A DNA stretch of 64,000 nt, from the NCBI GenBank assembly GCA_022711405.1, contig JAKLFC010000007.1:1-64000 (forward strand). Reading direction: 5' to 3'. The notes under the pieces are model-generated. The model was not told the DNA's origin, searched no databases, and saw only the letters and a program-made list of their open reading frames with translations. This document shows, in pieces, positions 25,708 through 34,787 of the stretch; the stretch's first letter is position 1, and each line of letters starts with the position of its first letter. This DNA is from Bacteroidota bacterium. Lineage in GTDB: Bacteria; Bacteroidota; Bacteroidia; Bacteroidales; JAGONC01. Both the position numbers and the translations under genes were made by a program.

Positions 25708-27033
25708 ATGAAAAAATTGTTTTTCTTTAGCTCGGTGATACTTTCAGGTATGCTGATTCTTTGGGCAGGCTGCAACCAATCCCCGTACAGAGGATTTAAA
25801 AAGACCGACAGCGGTCTCTATTATAAATTCCATGAACGCTCGGGCGACACCAACAAGCCTCAGCTGAACGAACTCATGACCCTGACGATGCGGTACGGTA
25901 CCGAGGACAGCAACCTTTTCGACAGCAGGCTGAATCCGCGCCCCATGATCCTTCCGCAATCGCCTCCTCAATACAAGGGAGACATTTATGAAGCCCTGTC
26001 CATGATGTCCAAAGGTGACAGTGCCACCTTCATCCTGGCAGCTGACTCGTTTTTCCTGGTCACAGCAGGCTCGCGCTTCATACCTGATTTTATCGACAGC
26101 AACGGCGTCCTGTTTTTTGATGTGAAGATGGCTGATTTGCAGACCCAGGAGGAGTACCAGAGGGCAGAACAGCTCAGGAATGAACAGAGATCAAAGGAAG
26201 AAGCCGACAAGCTTCAGGAATACCTGAAGGCAAATAACCTGCAGGTGACTCCTACCTCCAGTGGCCTGTACTTTACCGAAACGACACCAGGCAATGGTAA
26301 AAAGCCTGCAGAAGGCGACTGGGTGAAGATCAATTTTGCCCTTTCACTTCTTGATAAAGTACCTATCTACTCCTCCTTTGAAGGTGAGCCAAGCTCTTTC
26401 GAATATGGAAAACAATTTGAGAACCAGGGAGTCACCGAAGCCATCTCCATGATGAGCGAAGGAGGGAGGGCCTCCCTGATCGTTCCGTCCAGCCTCGCAT
26501 TCGGCGCAGCGGGAAGAGGAGATATTGTACCGCCCTATTCCACGTTATTGTACGATATCCAGATCATGAAGATCCAAAGCAAGGAAGAACACCAGGCTGA
26601 TCTGGAAAAAGCCAAAATGGCGCGGCAGGCAAAGGAAGAAAAGAACAGGATAGAAAGTCAGCGGTTCCTTGAACAAAACAGCAAAAAAGAAGGAGTGACC
26701 ACCTTGCCCAGCGGACTTCAATATAAGGTGATTCAGATGGGAACCGGTGAAAAACCAGGTCCGACAGATATGGTGACCGTTCATTATCATGGAACCCTCA
26801 TCAACGGTACCGTATTCGACAGTTCCGTCGAAAGAGGACAGCCTGCCACCTTCAGGGTAAACGGTGTCATCAGGGGATGGACAGAAGCCCTGCAGCTGAT
26901 GCCGGTTGGATCCAAATGGACATTGTACATCCCTTCCGACCTGGCCTATAAGAACCAGCAAAGAGGTCAGTTCATAGAACCCAACATGGCATTGATCTTT
27001 GATGTTGAACTCCTTTCCATCAGCAAAGAATAA
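25708..27033 (+). CDS. Triple-domain FKBP peptidyl-prolyl isomerase lipoprotein
   Basis: 441 residues, lipobox WAGC. Three FKBP-like domains lie at about 25-145, 170-285 and 320-440, separated by charged, coiled-coil-like helices (QTQEEYQRAEQLRNEQRSKE and SKEEHQADLEKAKMARQ). The third is the most canonical (VHYHGTLINGTVFDSS, VIRGWTEALQLMPVG) and is probably the active isomerase. The first two have eroded active-site positions and may serve in binding. Periplasm-facing envelope chaperone by inference. Ends 10 bases before galK. Confidence 0.85.
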   Translation: MKKLFFFSSVILSGMLILWAGCNQSPYRGFKKTDSGLYYKFHERSGDTNKPQLNELMTLTMRYGTEDSNLFDSRLNPRPMILPQSPPQYKGDIYEALSMMSKGDSATFILAADSFFLVTAGSRFIPDFIDSNGVLFFDVKMADLQTQEEYQRAEQLRNEQRSKEEADKLQEYLKANNLQVTPTSSGLYFTETTPGNGKKPAEGDWVKINFALSLLDKVPIYSSFEGEPSSFEYGKQFENQGVTEAISMMSEGGRASLIVPSSLAFGAAGRGDIVPPYSTLLYDIQIMKIQSKEEHQADLEKAKMARQAKEEKNRIESQRFLEQNSKKEGVTTLPSGLQYKVIQMGTGEKPGPTDMVTVHYHGTLINGTVFDSSVERGQPATFRVNGVIRGWTEALQLMPVGSKWTLYIPSDLAYKNQQRGQFIEPNMALIFDVELLSISKE

Positions 27034-27043
27034 GAAAATCGAA

Positions 27044-28219
27044 ATGGTAGAGAGAATCCAGCACCTGGAACGTCAATTTATAAAGCGCTTCGGAAAAAGC
27101 GATCGACCGCTGTCCGTCTTTTTTGCTCCGGGCCGGGTAAACCTGATCGGTGAACATACTGACTACAATGGTGGTTATGTTCTTCCATGCGCCTTACAGT
27201 ATGGTACCATGCTGCTGATCCGTGTCAACGAGCTGCACCGGTTACGAATGGCCTCTGTTAATTTTCCTTATGCGGGCGAGATTCCTTTGGGAGGGACTCC
27301 CGGAAAAGTTGGACAGGAATGGGTCAATTACCCCCTGGGTGTGATCAGTCAGTTCCTGCCCCACCTTACTGAGTCAAGGGGAATGGATATGCTCTTTGAA
27401 GGAGACATACCCAACGGAGCAGGCCTGTCATCCTCTGCCTCCATTGAGATGGTGACGGCTTACGCGTTCAATGAACTGTACGGGCTCCGCTGGCAAATGA
27501 TTGACCTTGTCAGGGCATCCAAAAGAGCAGAGAACGAATTTGTAGGCGTAAATTGCGGAATCATGGATCAGTACGCCGTGGGATTCGGGAAGAAGAGCCA
27601 TGCTGTCTTTCTGGATTGCGACACCATCCGTCATGAATGGATCCCTCTGGATCTGAAGGATTACAGGCTGATGATCTCCAACACCAACAAGATACGCAAA
27701 CTGTCCGACTCAAAGTACAATGAAAGGGTACAGGAATGCTCGAAAGCGGTGGATTACCTGAAAAAGCGCATGGATATAAAGCACCTGGGACAGGTGACCA
27801 TGGCGGACTTTGAGAAGTACCAGGAAACGATCCCTGACGAAACCATAAGAAAAAGGGCCAGGCATGTTATATCTGAAAATAACAGGGTCATTCATGCTGT
27901 TGAAGCCATGCGGAAGGGCGATCTTGAAGAACTTGGCAGACTGATGGACCAATCCCATGAATCCCTGCGCAAGGATTATGAGGTCACAGGCTATGAGCTT
28001 GATTCCCTCGTGGATGCTTCCCGGCAGATACCCGGACTCCTGGGGAGCCGGATGACAGGAGCTGGCTTCGGAGGATGCACGGTAAGCATCCTCCATAAAG
28101 ACCAGATCGAAATATTTATGAAGGAAGCGGGTAAACGATACACAGAAATGACCGGTCTGGTGCCTTCATTTTATGCAGGGGAAGTCAGTAATGGCGTGAC
28201 CGCCCTGCAATACCCATAA
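27044..28219 (+). CDS. galK: Galactokinase
   Basis: Phosphorylates galactose at C1 with ATP (Leloir pathway), cytoplasmic. 391 residues from the ATG at 27044. The frame runs 15 codons further up into the previous gene, but that start would overlap it and lengthen the protein beyond the family. The GHMP motifs are present: the galactokinase signature GRVNLIGEHTDYNGGYVLP, the P-loop-like PNGAGLSSSASIE and the C-terminal MTGAGFGGCTVS. NCGIMDQYAV carries the catalytic Asp. galT and galE are not in the window; it is the last gene of the nrnA-FKBP operon. Confidence 0.95.
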   Translation: MVERIQHLERQFIKRFGKSDRPLSVFFAPGRVNLIGEHTDYNGGYVLPCALQYGTMLLIRVNELHRLRMASVNFPYAGEIPLGGTPGKVGQEWVNYPLGVISQFLPHLTESRGMDMLFEGDIPNGAGLSSSASIEMVTAYAFNELYGLRWQMIDLVRASKRAENEFVGVNCGIMDQYAVGFGKKSHAVFLDCDTIRHEWIPLDLKDYRLMISNTNKIRKLSDSKYNERVQECSKAVDYLKKRMDIKHLGQVTMADFEKYQETIPDETIRKRARHVISENNRVIHAVEAMRKGDLEELGRLMDQSHESLRKDYEVTGYELDSLVDASRQIPGLLGSRMTGAGFGGCTVSILHKDQIEIFMKEAGKRYTEMTGLVPSFYAGEVSNGVTALQYP

Positions 28220-28260
28220 TAATACAATCCTGAAACCGTTAATCATATTCCGAATTGTCG

Positions 28261-28268
28261 TATCTTTG
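28261..28268 (+). promoter_or_regulatory. -7 box (TATCTTTG) five bases before the bamD start
   Basis: Fits TAnnTTTG and ends five bases before the ATG at 28274. If used, the transcript would have almost no 5' leader. No TTG -33 box. Confidence 0.45.
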
Positions 28269-28273
28269 CGGCC

Positions 28274-29071
28274 ATGGTCAAAAATGGATCCAAAATAGTA
28301 TTTTTCATCTCCATCATATTGATTATCAGCGCATGCAGCGATTATCAAAAATTGATGAAAAGCCAGGACTATGGAGAGAAATATGAGATGGGAGTGGTGT
28401 ATTTCAACCAGGGTGACTACTACAGGGCACTTGAACTCTTTGAAACAGTTCTTCCATTTTACAGGGGCAGTGATAAGGCCGAGGACCTGAATTATTATTA
28501 TTCCTACTGCTATTACCATCAAAAGGATTATGAACTGGCCAGTCACTATTTTAAACGGTTTGCCAAGAACTTTCCAACCAGTAAATACACGGAGGAATGC
28601 CAGTTCATGAGTGCTTACTGCAAGTATCTGCTGTCTCCCTCGTACTCTCTCGACCAGACCAATACGCTGGATGCGATCAATGAGCTGCAGTTGTTCATCG
28701 ACGTCTACCCTCGGAGCGAACGGATCGCAGAATGCAACACCCTGATCGATAATCTGCGGGGCAAGCTGGAGAAAAAAGCATTTGAGATCGCTTCACTGTA
28801 CTTGAAAATGGAAAATTACAATGCCGCCATCACAGCCTTCAACAACGTAATGAAAGATTTCCCGGGAACTGATTATAAGGAAGAGATCATGTTCAATCTG
28901 GCCAAAGCCTATTATCTTTATGCGGAGAACAGCATCGAGGAAAAGAAGAAGGAGAGGCACCAGAGCGCTCTCGAAGCCTATGATGCGTTTGTGACGGCAT
29001 ACCCTGACAGCCAGTACATCAAACAGGTTAATAATTTTAGCAAGAACTCACGAAGACAGGTTAAAAACTAA
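28274..29071 (+). CDS. bamD: Outer-membrane assembly lipoprotein BamD
   Basis: 265 residues. Lipoprotein of the BAM machine that inserts barrel proteins in the outer membrane. Signal with lipobox IISAC (Cys20). The rest is TPR helices with Tyr/Asp-rich repeats (YFNQGDYYRALELFETVL, YYHQKDYELASHYFKRFA, YLKMENYNAAITAFNNVM), as in BamD/ComL. The following rpoZ-coaBC-DUF4835-recN order is the usual Bacteroidota neighbourhood. No other Met lies before the lipobox, so the start is certain even though the -7 box is unusually close. Confidence 0.93.
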   Translation: MVKNGSKIVFFISIILIISACSDYQKLMKSQDYGEKYEMGVVYFNQGDYYRALELFETVLPFYRGSDKAEDLNYYYSYCYYHQKDYELASHYFKRFAKNFPTSKYTEECQFMSAYCKYLLSPSYSLDQTNTLDAINELQLFIDVYPRSERIAECNTLIDNLRGKLEKKAFEIASLYLKMENYNAAITAFNNVMKDFPGTDYKEEIMFNLAKAYYLYAENSIEEKKKERHQSALEAYDAFVTAYPDSQYIKQVNNFSKNSRRQVKN

Positions 29072-29082
29072 ATAAACGATCC

Positions 29083-29421
29083 ATGGATTATAAAAAATCA
29101 AAAGCTGATTCTACCACCGTCACACGGACCATGCGCGATTTTGATAAGGACACCGGCAATATCTACGAATCGGTGGCCATACTGTCAAAACGTGCCAATT
29201 CTATTTCCCTCGAGATGAAGGAAGAACTCAGCAAGAAAATAGCTGAATTCGCTTCACCAACCGACAACCTGGAAGAGGTGTTTGAAAACAGGGAACAGAT
29301 CGAGATCGCCAAGTTTTACGAAAGGTTGCCTAAACCAACCCTCATCGCTATCAGCGAATTCCTGAATGATCAGATCTATTACAGGAATCCTGCAAAGGAT
29401 AAAAAACCGAAATCCATTTAA
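29083..29421 (+). CDS. rpoZ: DNA-directed RNA polymerase omega subunit (Bacteroidota type)
   Basis: 112 residues. Matches the Rpb6/omega family in its diverged Bacteroidota form: GNIYESVAILSKRANSIS corresponds to the conserved helix that clamps the beta-prime C-terminus. The position between bamD (11-base gap) and coaBC is also the position of omega in this phylum. The C-terminal half (FENREQIEIAKFYERLPKP) is a Bacteroidota-specific extension. Omega helps polymerase assembly. coaBC starts 22 bases downstream. Confidence 0.85.
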   Translation: MDYKKSKADSTTVTRTMRDFDKDTGNIYESVAILSKRANSISLEMKEELSKKIAEFASPTDNLEEVFENREQIEIAKFYERLPKPTLIAISEFLNDQIYYRNPAKDKKPKSI

Positions 29422-29443
29422 CGGATACGTTAACAGAACGCAC

Positions 29444-30649
29444 ATGCTGGCAGGAAAAAAAATCCTGGTAGGGATCACGGGGAGCATCGCTGCTTACAAG
29501 TCGGCGTACCTTGTACGTCTTCTGGTTAAGGAGCATGCGGAGGTCAAAGTAATGATGACCCCTGCAGCCCTCGACTTCATTACTCCGCTGACACTTTCCA
29601 CATTGTCGGGGAATCCCGTCATCTGTGAACCTTTTGATCCATCTGAAGGTACCTGGAACAGCCATGTTGACCTTGGATTATGGGCTGACCTGATCGTTCT
29701 TGCACCCCTGACAGCCAATACCATGGCGAAAATGGCACACGGCATAGCCGATAACTTCGTCCTCACAGCTTTTCTCTCCGCCCGTTGCCCGGTTTTTTTC
29801 GCACCTGCCATGGACATGGATATGTATAAACACCAAGCCACCCGGCAGAATATCCAGAAATTGACCGGCATGGGTTGCCGGCTCATCGAACCGCAAATAG
29901 GCGAACTGGCCAGCGGACTGAGCGGGGAAGGAAGAATGGAAGAACCTGAACGTATCGTGGAATGTATCAGGCAGTTCTTCACCAAAGGGCACAGCCTGAA
30001 AGGCAAAAAAATACTGGTATCTGCAGGCCCAACCCATGAAGCCATCGATCCGGTCAGATATGTCGCCAACCACTCCACAGGTACGATGGGTTTTGCCCTG
30101 GCAAACGAAGCTGCCCGGCGAGGAGCATCCGTGATCCTGGTGGCCGGACCGTCGACTCTTTCTGCGGATCATCCTGATATTGACAGGAAAGATGTGGTCA
30201 CTGCAGATGAAATGTATCATGAATGCCTGAAGCACTTTCCGTCCTGCGATATTGCGATCATGTCAGCGGCAGTAGCCGACTTCCGGCCTTCCCATCCTGA
30301 ACCACAAAAAATCAAAAAGGACCGGGCTTCCCTGACCATTACCCTCGAACCCACAGCGGATATCCTGAAAGCTATGGGACAAATAAAAAAGACTCATCAG
30401 TATCTGGTCGGCTTTGCACTGGAAACGGACAATGAACTCGAACATGCCAGGGAAAAACTGAAAAATAAAAAGCTCAATCTGATCGTTCTTAATTCGCTGA
30501 AGGAATCAGGAGCAGGATTCGGATTTGGGACCAATAAAATAACACTTATCGATGAAACTGGCGAAAACAGGGAATATGAAGCCAAACCCAAGCAGGAGGT
30601 GGCAGGAGATATTCTGGATTGGATCACCGCCAGGATCACCTATGAATAA
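29444..30649 (+). CDS. coaBC: Bifunctional phosphopantothenoylcysteine decarboxylase / phosphopantothenate-cysteine ligase
   Basis: 401 residues. Two steps of coenzyme A synthesis: the CoaB half joins phosphopantothenate to cysteine and the CoaC half decarboxylates the product using FMN. CoaC is residues 1-180 (GITGSIAAYKSAYLVR, PAMDMDMYKHQATRQN). CoaB is about 185-401 (KKILVSAGPTHEAIDPVRYV, GTMGFALANEAARRGASVIL, VGFALETDNE). The ATG at 29444 starts exactly at the conserved N-terminus; 26 upstream codons overlap rpoZ and are rejected. An essential enzyme in a conserved operon. Confidence 0.95.
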   Translation: MLAGKKILVGITGSIAAYKSAYLVRLLVKEHAEVKVMMTPAALDFITPLTLSTLSGNPVICEPFDPSEGTWNSHVDLGLWADLIVLAPLTANTMAKMAHGIADNFVLTAFLSARCPVFFAPAMDMDMYKHQATRQNIQKLTGMGCRLIEPQIGELASGLSGEGRMEEPERIVECIRQFFTKGHSLKGKKILVSAGPTHEAIDPVRYVANHSTGTMGFALANEAARRGASVILVAGPSTLSADHPDIDRKDVVTADEMYHECLKHFPSCDIAIMSAAVADFRPSHPEPQKIKKDRASLTITLEPTADILKAMGQIKKTHQYLVGFALETDNELEHAREKLKNKKLNLIVLNSLKESGAGFGFGTNKITLIDETGENREYEAKPKQEVAGDILDWITARITYE

Positions 30650-30660
30650 TCCTTGACCAG

Positions 30661-31563
30661 ATGATCAGACAGATTATTGCCATCTTACTGATATTGATCG
30701 GTTTATCAGTGCAAGCCCAGGAATTCAAGGCTTCCATTAGCGTGTCGGCCTCCGAACTGGAAGGAACTGACCGCAGAATCTTTGAAGAACTACAGCAGGG
30801 ACTGTACGAATTTGTCAACGAACGTGCCTGGACCAACTATACGTTTGCACCGGAAGAAAGGATCGAGTGCTCTTTCATGCTCTCCCTCTCCAACCGGATC
30901 AGCGGCAGTGAGTACGAAGGAAGACTGAACGTGGTGTTCAGAAGACCGGTTTTCCAGACCTCGTACGAAACACCCATGTTCAATTATATAGATAAGGACA
31001 TCAGAATAAAATATGACATGGGCGAACCCCTGAACTATTCGGATAACTCCTACACATCCAGCGTTACCTCCCTGTTTGCCTATTACATCTACATCATACT
31101 TGGACTGGACTTCGATTCCTTTTCCCCCAACGGCGGGACACCCTTCTATCAGAAGGCCCAGAATATTGTCAACTCAGCCCAGTCCTCCGTCGAAAAAGGC
31201 TGGAAATCATTTGAGAGTCAGCGAAACAGATACTGGCTGGTCGAAAACCTGCTGAATTCATCCTATTCATCAGCACGTCAGTTCATCTATAAATACCACC
31301 GCAGAGGGCTCGATGTAATGTCCAATAACCTGGAGATGGGAAGAGGAACCATCACCGAAGCACTTGAAGATCTCCGGAAGGCCAACAGGGCCAAGCCGGG
31401 CCTTTACCTGGTAAGCGTCATTCTCGATACCAAAAGGGAAGAGATCGGAAACATATTCAAAGAAGCGTCACCCATGGACAAGACCAGGGCCTTGAATATA
31501 CTTACTGAAATTGATCCTGCCAACTCCTCTTCCTACCAGCGTTTATTCGCTACCGAAAATTAG
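30661..31563 (+). CDS. DUF4835 family envelope protein
   Basis: 300 residues with signal peptide (1-19, ends VQAQ). It matches in sequence and position the DUF4835 proteins found between coaBC and recN throughout Bacteroidota. Conserved stretches include ERIECSFMLSLSNRISGSEY, FNYIDKDIRIKYDMGEP and SLFAYYIYIILGLDFDSFSP. No catalytic motif. Location is periplasmic or outer-membrane. Its constant neighbourhood with bamD suggests an envelope role, but none is proved. 11 bases separate it from coaBC. Confidence 0.88.
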   Translation: MIRQIIAILLILIGLSVQAQEFKASISVSASELEGTDRRIFEELQQGLYEFVNERAWTNYTFAPEERIECSFMLSLSNRISGSEYEGRLNVVFRRPVFQTSYETPMFNYIDKDIRIKYDMGEPLNYSDNSYTSSVTSLFAYYIYIILGLDFDSFSPNGGTPFYQKAQNIVNSAQSSVEKGWKSFESQRNRYWLVENLLNSSYSSARQFIYKYHRRGLDVMSNNLEMGRGTITEALEDLRKANRAKPGLYLVSVILDTKREEIGNIFKEASPMDKTRALNILTEIDPANSSSYQRLFATEN

Positions 31564-31586
31564 CACCTGCCAGTGATAATCTTTCT

Positions 31587-31594
31587 TATTTTTG
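31587..31594 (+). promoter_or_regulatory. -7 box (TATTTTTG) before recN
   Basis: Fits TAnnTTTG, 25 bases before the recN ATG. recN may therefore have its own promoter besides read-through from the bamD operon. No TTG -33 box, and no SOS box was recognised. Confidence 0.4.
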
Positions 31595-31619
31595 TTGATC
31601 AACGATCCGATTCACCAGG

Positions 31620-33281
31620 ATGCTGACACGCCTTACCATAAAGAACTATGCGCTGATCCGTGAGCTCGACATCGACCTGACCGGCGGATTTGAGGTCATA
31701 ACAGGAGAGACCGGTGCCGGCAAATCCATCTTGCTGGGAGCACTCTCGCTGATCCTGGGGCAGAGGGCAGAGACATCCCTGCTCAGTGAAAAGGATAAAA
31801 AATGTGTTGTGGAGGGAACCTTCCGCATCACTGGCTACACGCTGGAACCATTCTTCCGGAAGAATGACCTCGATTGGCAGGAGATAACACTCATCAGAAG
31901 GGAGATCAGTCCCAACGGAACTTCCAGAGCTTTCATCAACGATACACCTGTAACCCTCTCTCTGATCAGGGAACTGGGTGAAAAACTGGTCAACATCCAT
32001 TCCCAGTACCAGACCCTCACCCTGAACGAGGCAAACTTCCAGATGACCGTAGTGGATCATTATGCCGGTATCATCGGGCAGGTTAATGCGTACCGTGAGC
32101 AGTTCGATCAGCTGACCCACATAAAAACCTCGCTCCAGAAGCTCAATGAACAGGAAAATAAGTCAAGGGCCGAACTGGAATACTTTCAGTTCCTGTTTGA
32201 AGAGCTTGAAAAGGCACAACTGTTAACTGGAGAACAGGAGCAGGTCGAACGAGACCTGCAGATCGGAACCAATGCTGAAGAAATCAAATCTTGCCTTTAT
32301 CATGCATCACAATCCGTCCTGCATAACGATACCAACATTCTGGACCAGCTCAGGGAACTGATCGCCGGCCTGTCAAGATCAGTCCGCTATTACCCTGATC
32401 TGCAAATTCTGATTAACCGGCTCACGGAAACCAGTATCGAACTAAAAGATATTGCCCTTGAAATAGATCGCATTGAGAGTCAGATCACATTCGATCCGCA
32501 GCGCATCTCAGCCCTCAACGACAGGATCGATCTGATCAACAAACTGGAACATAAGCACCACGCGGGCTCAGTGGAAGAACTTCTGGCACTGAAAGATGAT
32601 CTTTCGGAGAAAATCCTTTCCAGACAGTCGCTTGCCGAAAAAATCGAACAACTCAAATCCGAAGCAGGCAAACTTGAGGAGGAGCTTAACCGGTCCGCCA
32701 GGGAGATTTCTATGAAAAGAAAGGAGATTCTGCCCGGTTTTGAGAAAGAGATCATCCGGCTGCTTCAGGATCTGGGAATGCCAGACGCCCGGTTTACCAT
32801 TGAACAAACACCTGTCAGTTCACTGACCAGGGATGGGTTGGATCAGTTGACGTTCCTTTTCAACGCCAACAGGGGAGGGGACATGAAAGAGATCTCAGGG
32901 GTTGCCTCAGGAGGAGAACGCTCAAGGTTGATGCTGGTCCTCAAGTCGCTCATAGCACGCAAAAACCTTCTCCCGACCATTATTTTTGATGAGATCGATA
33001 TGGGAATATCAGGAGAGGTGGCAGGGAAAATGGGTACGATCCTCAAACGCATGGCTGAGTTCATGCAGGTGATCGTCATCACCCATCTTCCTCAGATTGC
33101 CAGCAAGGCAGAATCACACTACCTGGTCTTTAAAACGGCAGATATCTTTTCAACTCAGACGTTTCTCAGGCGGCTGTCCGCTGAAGAAAGGCTCCAGGAA
33201 ATCGCCAAGATGCTAAGCGACCAGAAAGTGACCGATTCAGCGATCATGGCGGCAAGGGAACTTCTGAAGAACAAGTTGTAA
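31620..33281 (+). CDS. recN: DNA repair protein RecN
   Basis: 553 residues. SMC-like ATPase acting early at DNA double-strand breaks. Walker A is GETGAGKSILLGALS (near residue 30). Two long coiled-coil arms span about 160-230 and 275-385. The ABC signature is VASGGERSRLMLVLKSL and Walker B IIFDEIDMGISGEVAGKMG, then the His switch VITHLPQIA. Full length. End of the conserved block begun at bamD; fabI follows after 32 bases. Confidence 0.96.
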   Translation: MLTRLTIKNYALIRELDIDLTGGFEVITGETGAGKSILLGALSLILGQRAETSLLSEKDKKCVVEGTFRITGYTLEPFFRKNDLDWQEITLIRREISPNGTSRAFINDTPVTLSLIRELGEKLVNIHSQYQTLTLNEANFQMTVVDHYAGIIGQVNAYREQFDQLTHIKTSLQKLNEQENKSRAELEYFQFLFEELEKAQLLTGEQEQVERDLQIGTNAEEIKSCLYHASQSVLHNDTNILDQLRELIAGLSRSVRYYPDLQILINRLTETSIELKDIALEIDRIESQITFDPQRISALNDRIDLINKLEHKHHAGSVEELLALKDDLSEKILSRQSLAEKIEQLKSEAGKLEEELNRSAREISMKRKEILPGFEKEIIRLLQDLGMPDARFTIEQTPVSSLTRDGLDQLTFLFNANRGGDMKEISGVASGGERSRLMLVLKSLIARKNLLPTIIFDEIDMGISGEVAGKMGTILKRMAEFMQVIVITHLPQIASKAESHYLVFKTADIFSTQTFLRRLSAEERLQEIAKMLSDQKVTDSAIMAARELLKNKL

Positions 33282-33313
33282 ACTCTACATTTCTTAACAT
33301 CATTGATATACAC

Positions 33314-34159
33314 ATGATAAACCAGCTTTTACAGGGGAAAAAGGGAATCATCTTCGGTGCCCTGGATGAAAAATCCATTGCATGGCAGGTCGCACTGAAG
33401 GCTCATGAAGCGGGGGCCCGCTTTACCCTCTCCAATACCCCTACTGCCATCCGGTTTGGTACCATCGAACAACTGGCAGAATTGTGCCACGCTGAGATCA
33501 TCCCTGCAGATGCCACGGAAACGACGGATCTGGAGACTGTTTTTGGGCGTTCCATGGAGATCCTTGGTGGAAAAGTCGACTTTGTGCTTCATTCCATCGG
33601 GATGTCGATGAATGTGAGAAAGAAAAGGATCTACCCGGACCTGGATTACGAATACTTCATGAAGACCATTGATATTTCTTCGCTTTCGTTTCATAAGATG
33701 CTACAGACAGCGTTTAAGATGGATGCCATCAACCCATGGGGTTCAGTGGTGGCTCTGTCGTATATCGCCGCGCAGCGAACCCTTTACGCTTATAATGACA
33801 TGGCGGATGCGAAAGCCCTCCTGGAATCCATTTGCCGAAGTTTTGGATATATCTATGGAAGGGAACGGAAGGTAAGAGTCAATACCATATCACAGTCTCC
33901 CACCATGACCACCGCAGGCAGCGGAGTTCGTGTGATGGAGGGATTGATGGACTTTACCGACCGTATGTCTCCGCTTGGAAATGCTTCTGCTGAGGAATGT
34001 GCCGATTATTGCATCACACTGTTCTCGGACCTGACACGAAAAGTGACCATGCAAAACCTGTATCATGACGGTGGTTTCTCAAGCATGGGGATGAGTCTCA
34101 GGGCAATGCGGATGTACTCCCGCAGCCTTGAGTGTGATGAATGCCCGGAAGTGGATTAG
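33314..34159 (+). CDS. fabI: Enoyl-[acyl-carrier-protein] reductase, FabI type
   Basis: 281 residues. NADH/NADPH-dependent last step of the fatty-acid elongation cycle. Diverged SDR fold: the nucleotide loop is KGIIFGALDEKSIAWQVA. The catalytic FabI pattern is present as YIAAQRTLYAYNDMADAK, with Tyr-x6-Lys in YNDMADAK. VNTISQSPTMTTAGSGV is the substrate loop. Slightly longer than E. coli FabI because of its C-terminal tail. Convergent with the TonB-domain gene, with no bases between the two stop codons. Sequence alone does not settle triclosan sensitivity. Confidence 0.9.
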   Translation: MINQLLQGKKGIIFGALDEKSIAWQVALKAHEAGARFTLSNTPTAIRFGTIEQLAELCHAEIIPADATETTDLETVFGRSMEILGGKVDFVLHSIGMSMNVRKKRIYPDLDYEYFMKTIDISSLSFHKMLQTAFKMDAINPWGSVVALSYIAAQRTLYAYNDMADAKALLESICRSFGYIYGRERKVRVNTISQSPTMTTAGSGVRVMEGLMDFTDRMSPLGNASAEECADYCITLFSDLTRKVTMQNLYHDGGFSSMGMSLRAMRMYSRSLECDECPEVD

Positions 34160-34642
34160 TTAGTTTTCAGGTTTCCCGCCCGGAGTCTCGTGCTCAAACC
34201 GGATCGTGTAGGAGTACACATTCTTTTCCTGGGGACTGCGGTCTTCCGGATTTGCTTCGCTGCCTGCTACCGACGAATTATAAACTATCCTGAAGGAATC
34301 CTGATCTTTGTTCAGCCGAAAGGGTATCTTCGTTCGCATGGATGACTCCACACGCATTCCACGGTTCCTTACCTGCTCATATTTTAAAAGACGTACAATC
34401 CGTAGCGCTTCTTCATCGCACCCATGTCCTATCCCTTTCTCAACATGCGCCTCAATGACTTCACCCAGGTCATTGACCCTGAAGCGGACGTACACATCTC
34501 CTTCGATGCCCTTTGCCATCGCTTCCTCCGGGTAGACCTGGTTATCCATTAAAAAAAACCTGAACGCCCTGCTGCCTCCCGGGTACCTGGGCAAGGCAAG
34601 GAATTTCTTCTTTTTGGCCGGATTTTTATCTTTACTTGCCAC
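34160..34642 (-). CDS. TonB C-terminal domain protein without membrane anchor
   Basis: 160 residues. The middle is a TonB C-terminal domain: QVYPEEAMAKGIEGDVYVRF, VNDLGEVIEAHVEKGIGHG and CDEEALRIVRLLKYEQVRNRG follow the usual pattern. Unlike TonB it has no transmembrane segment or signal peptide; the N-terminus is lysine-rich (KDKNPAKKKKFLA). It may be cytoplasmic, or a truncated member whose anchor region was lost. No exbB/exbD nearby. The reported start is the only Met before the domain apart from an internal one. Confidence 0.7.
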   Translation of the reverse strand: MASKDKNPAKKKKFLALPRYPGGSRAFRFFLMDNQVYPEEAMAKGIEGDVYVRFRVNDLGEVIEAHVEKGIGHGCDEEALRIVRLLKYEQVRNRGMRVESSMRTKIPFRLNKDQDSFRIVYNSSVAGSEANPEDRSPQEKNVYSYTIRFEHETPGGKPEN

Positions 34643-34787
34643 TGGTGATGATTTTCACCACCCAAAGGTACAAAATCGCTGAAAACTGTAATTTAATAGG
34701 ATAAAGCGAATCAGGGATATATATTTATTTCATTAAATTTGTCAGAAGTATGATCTGTCAAACTAACCAATAATTCCGGAGGTGCTT

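Noticed and set aside
26999-27043. Upstream extension of galK.
   Set aside because: It overlaps the end of the FKBP gene and adds residues not found in galactokinases; the ATG at 27044 follows the stop by 10 bases.
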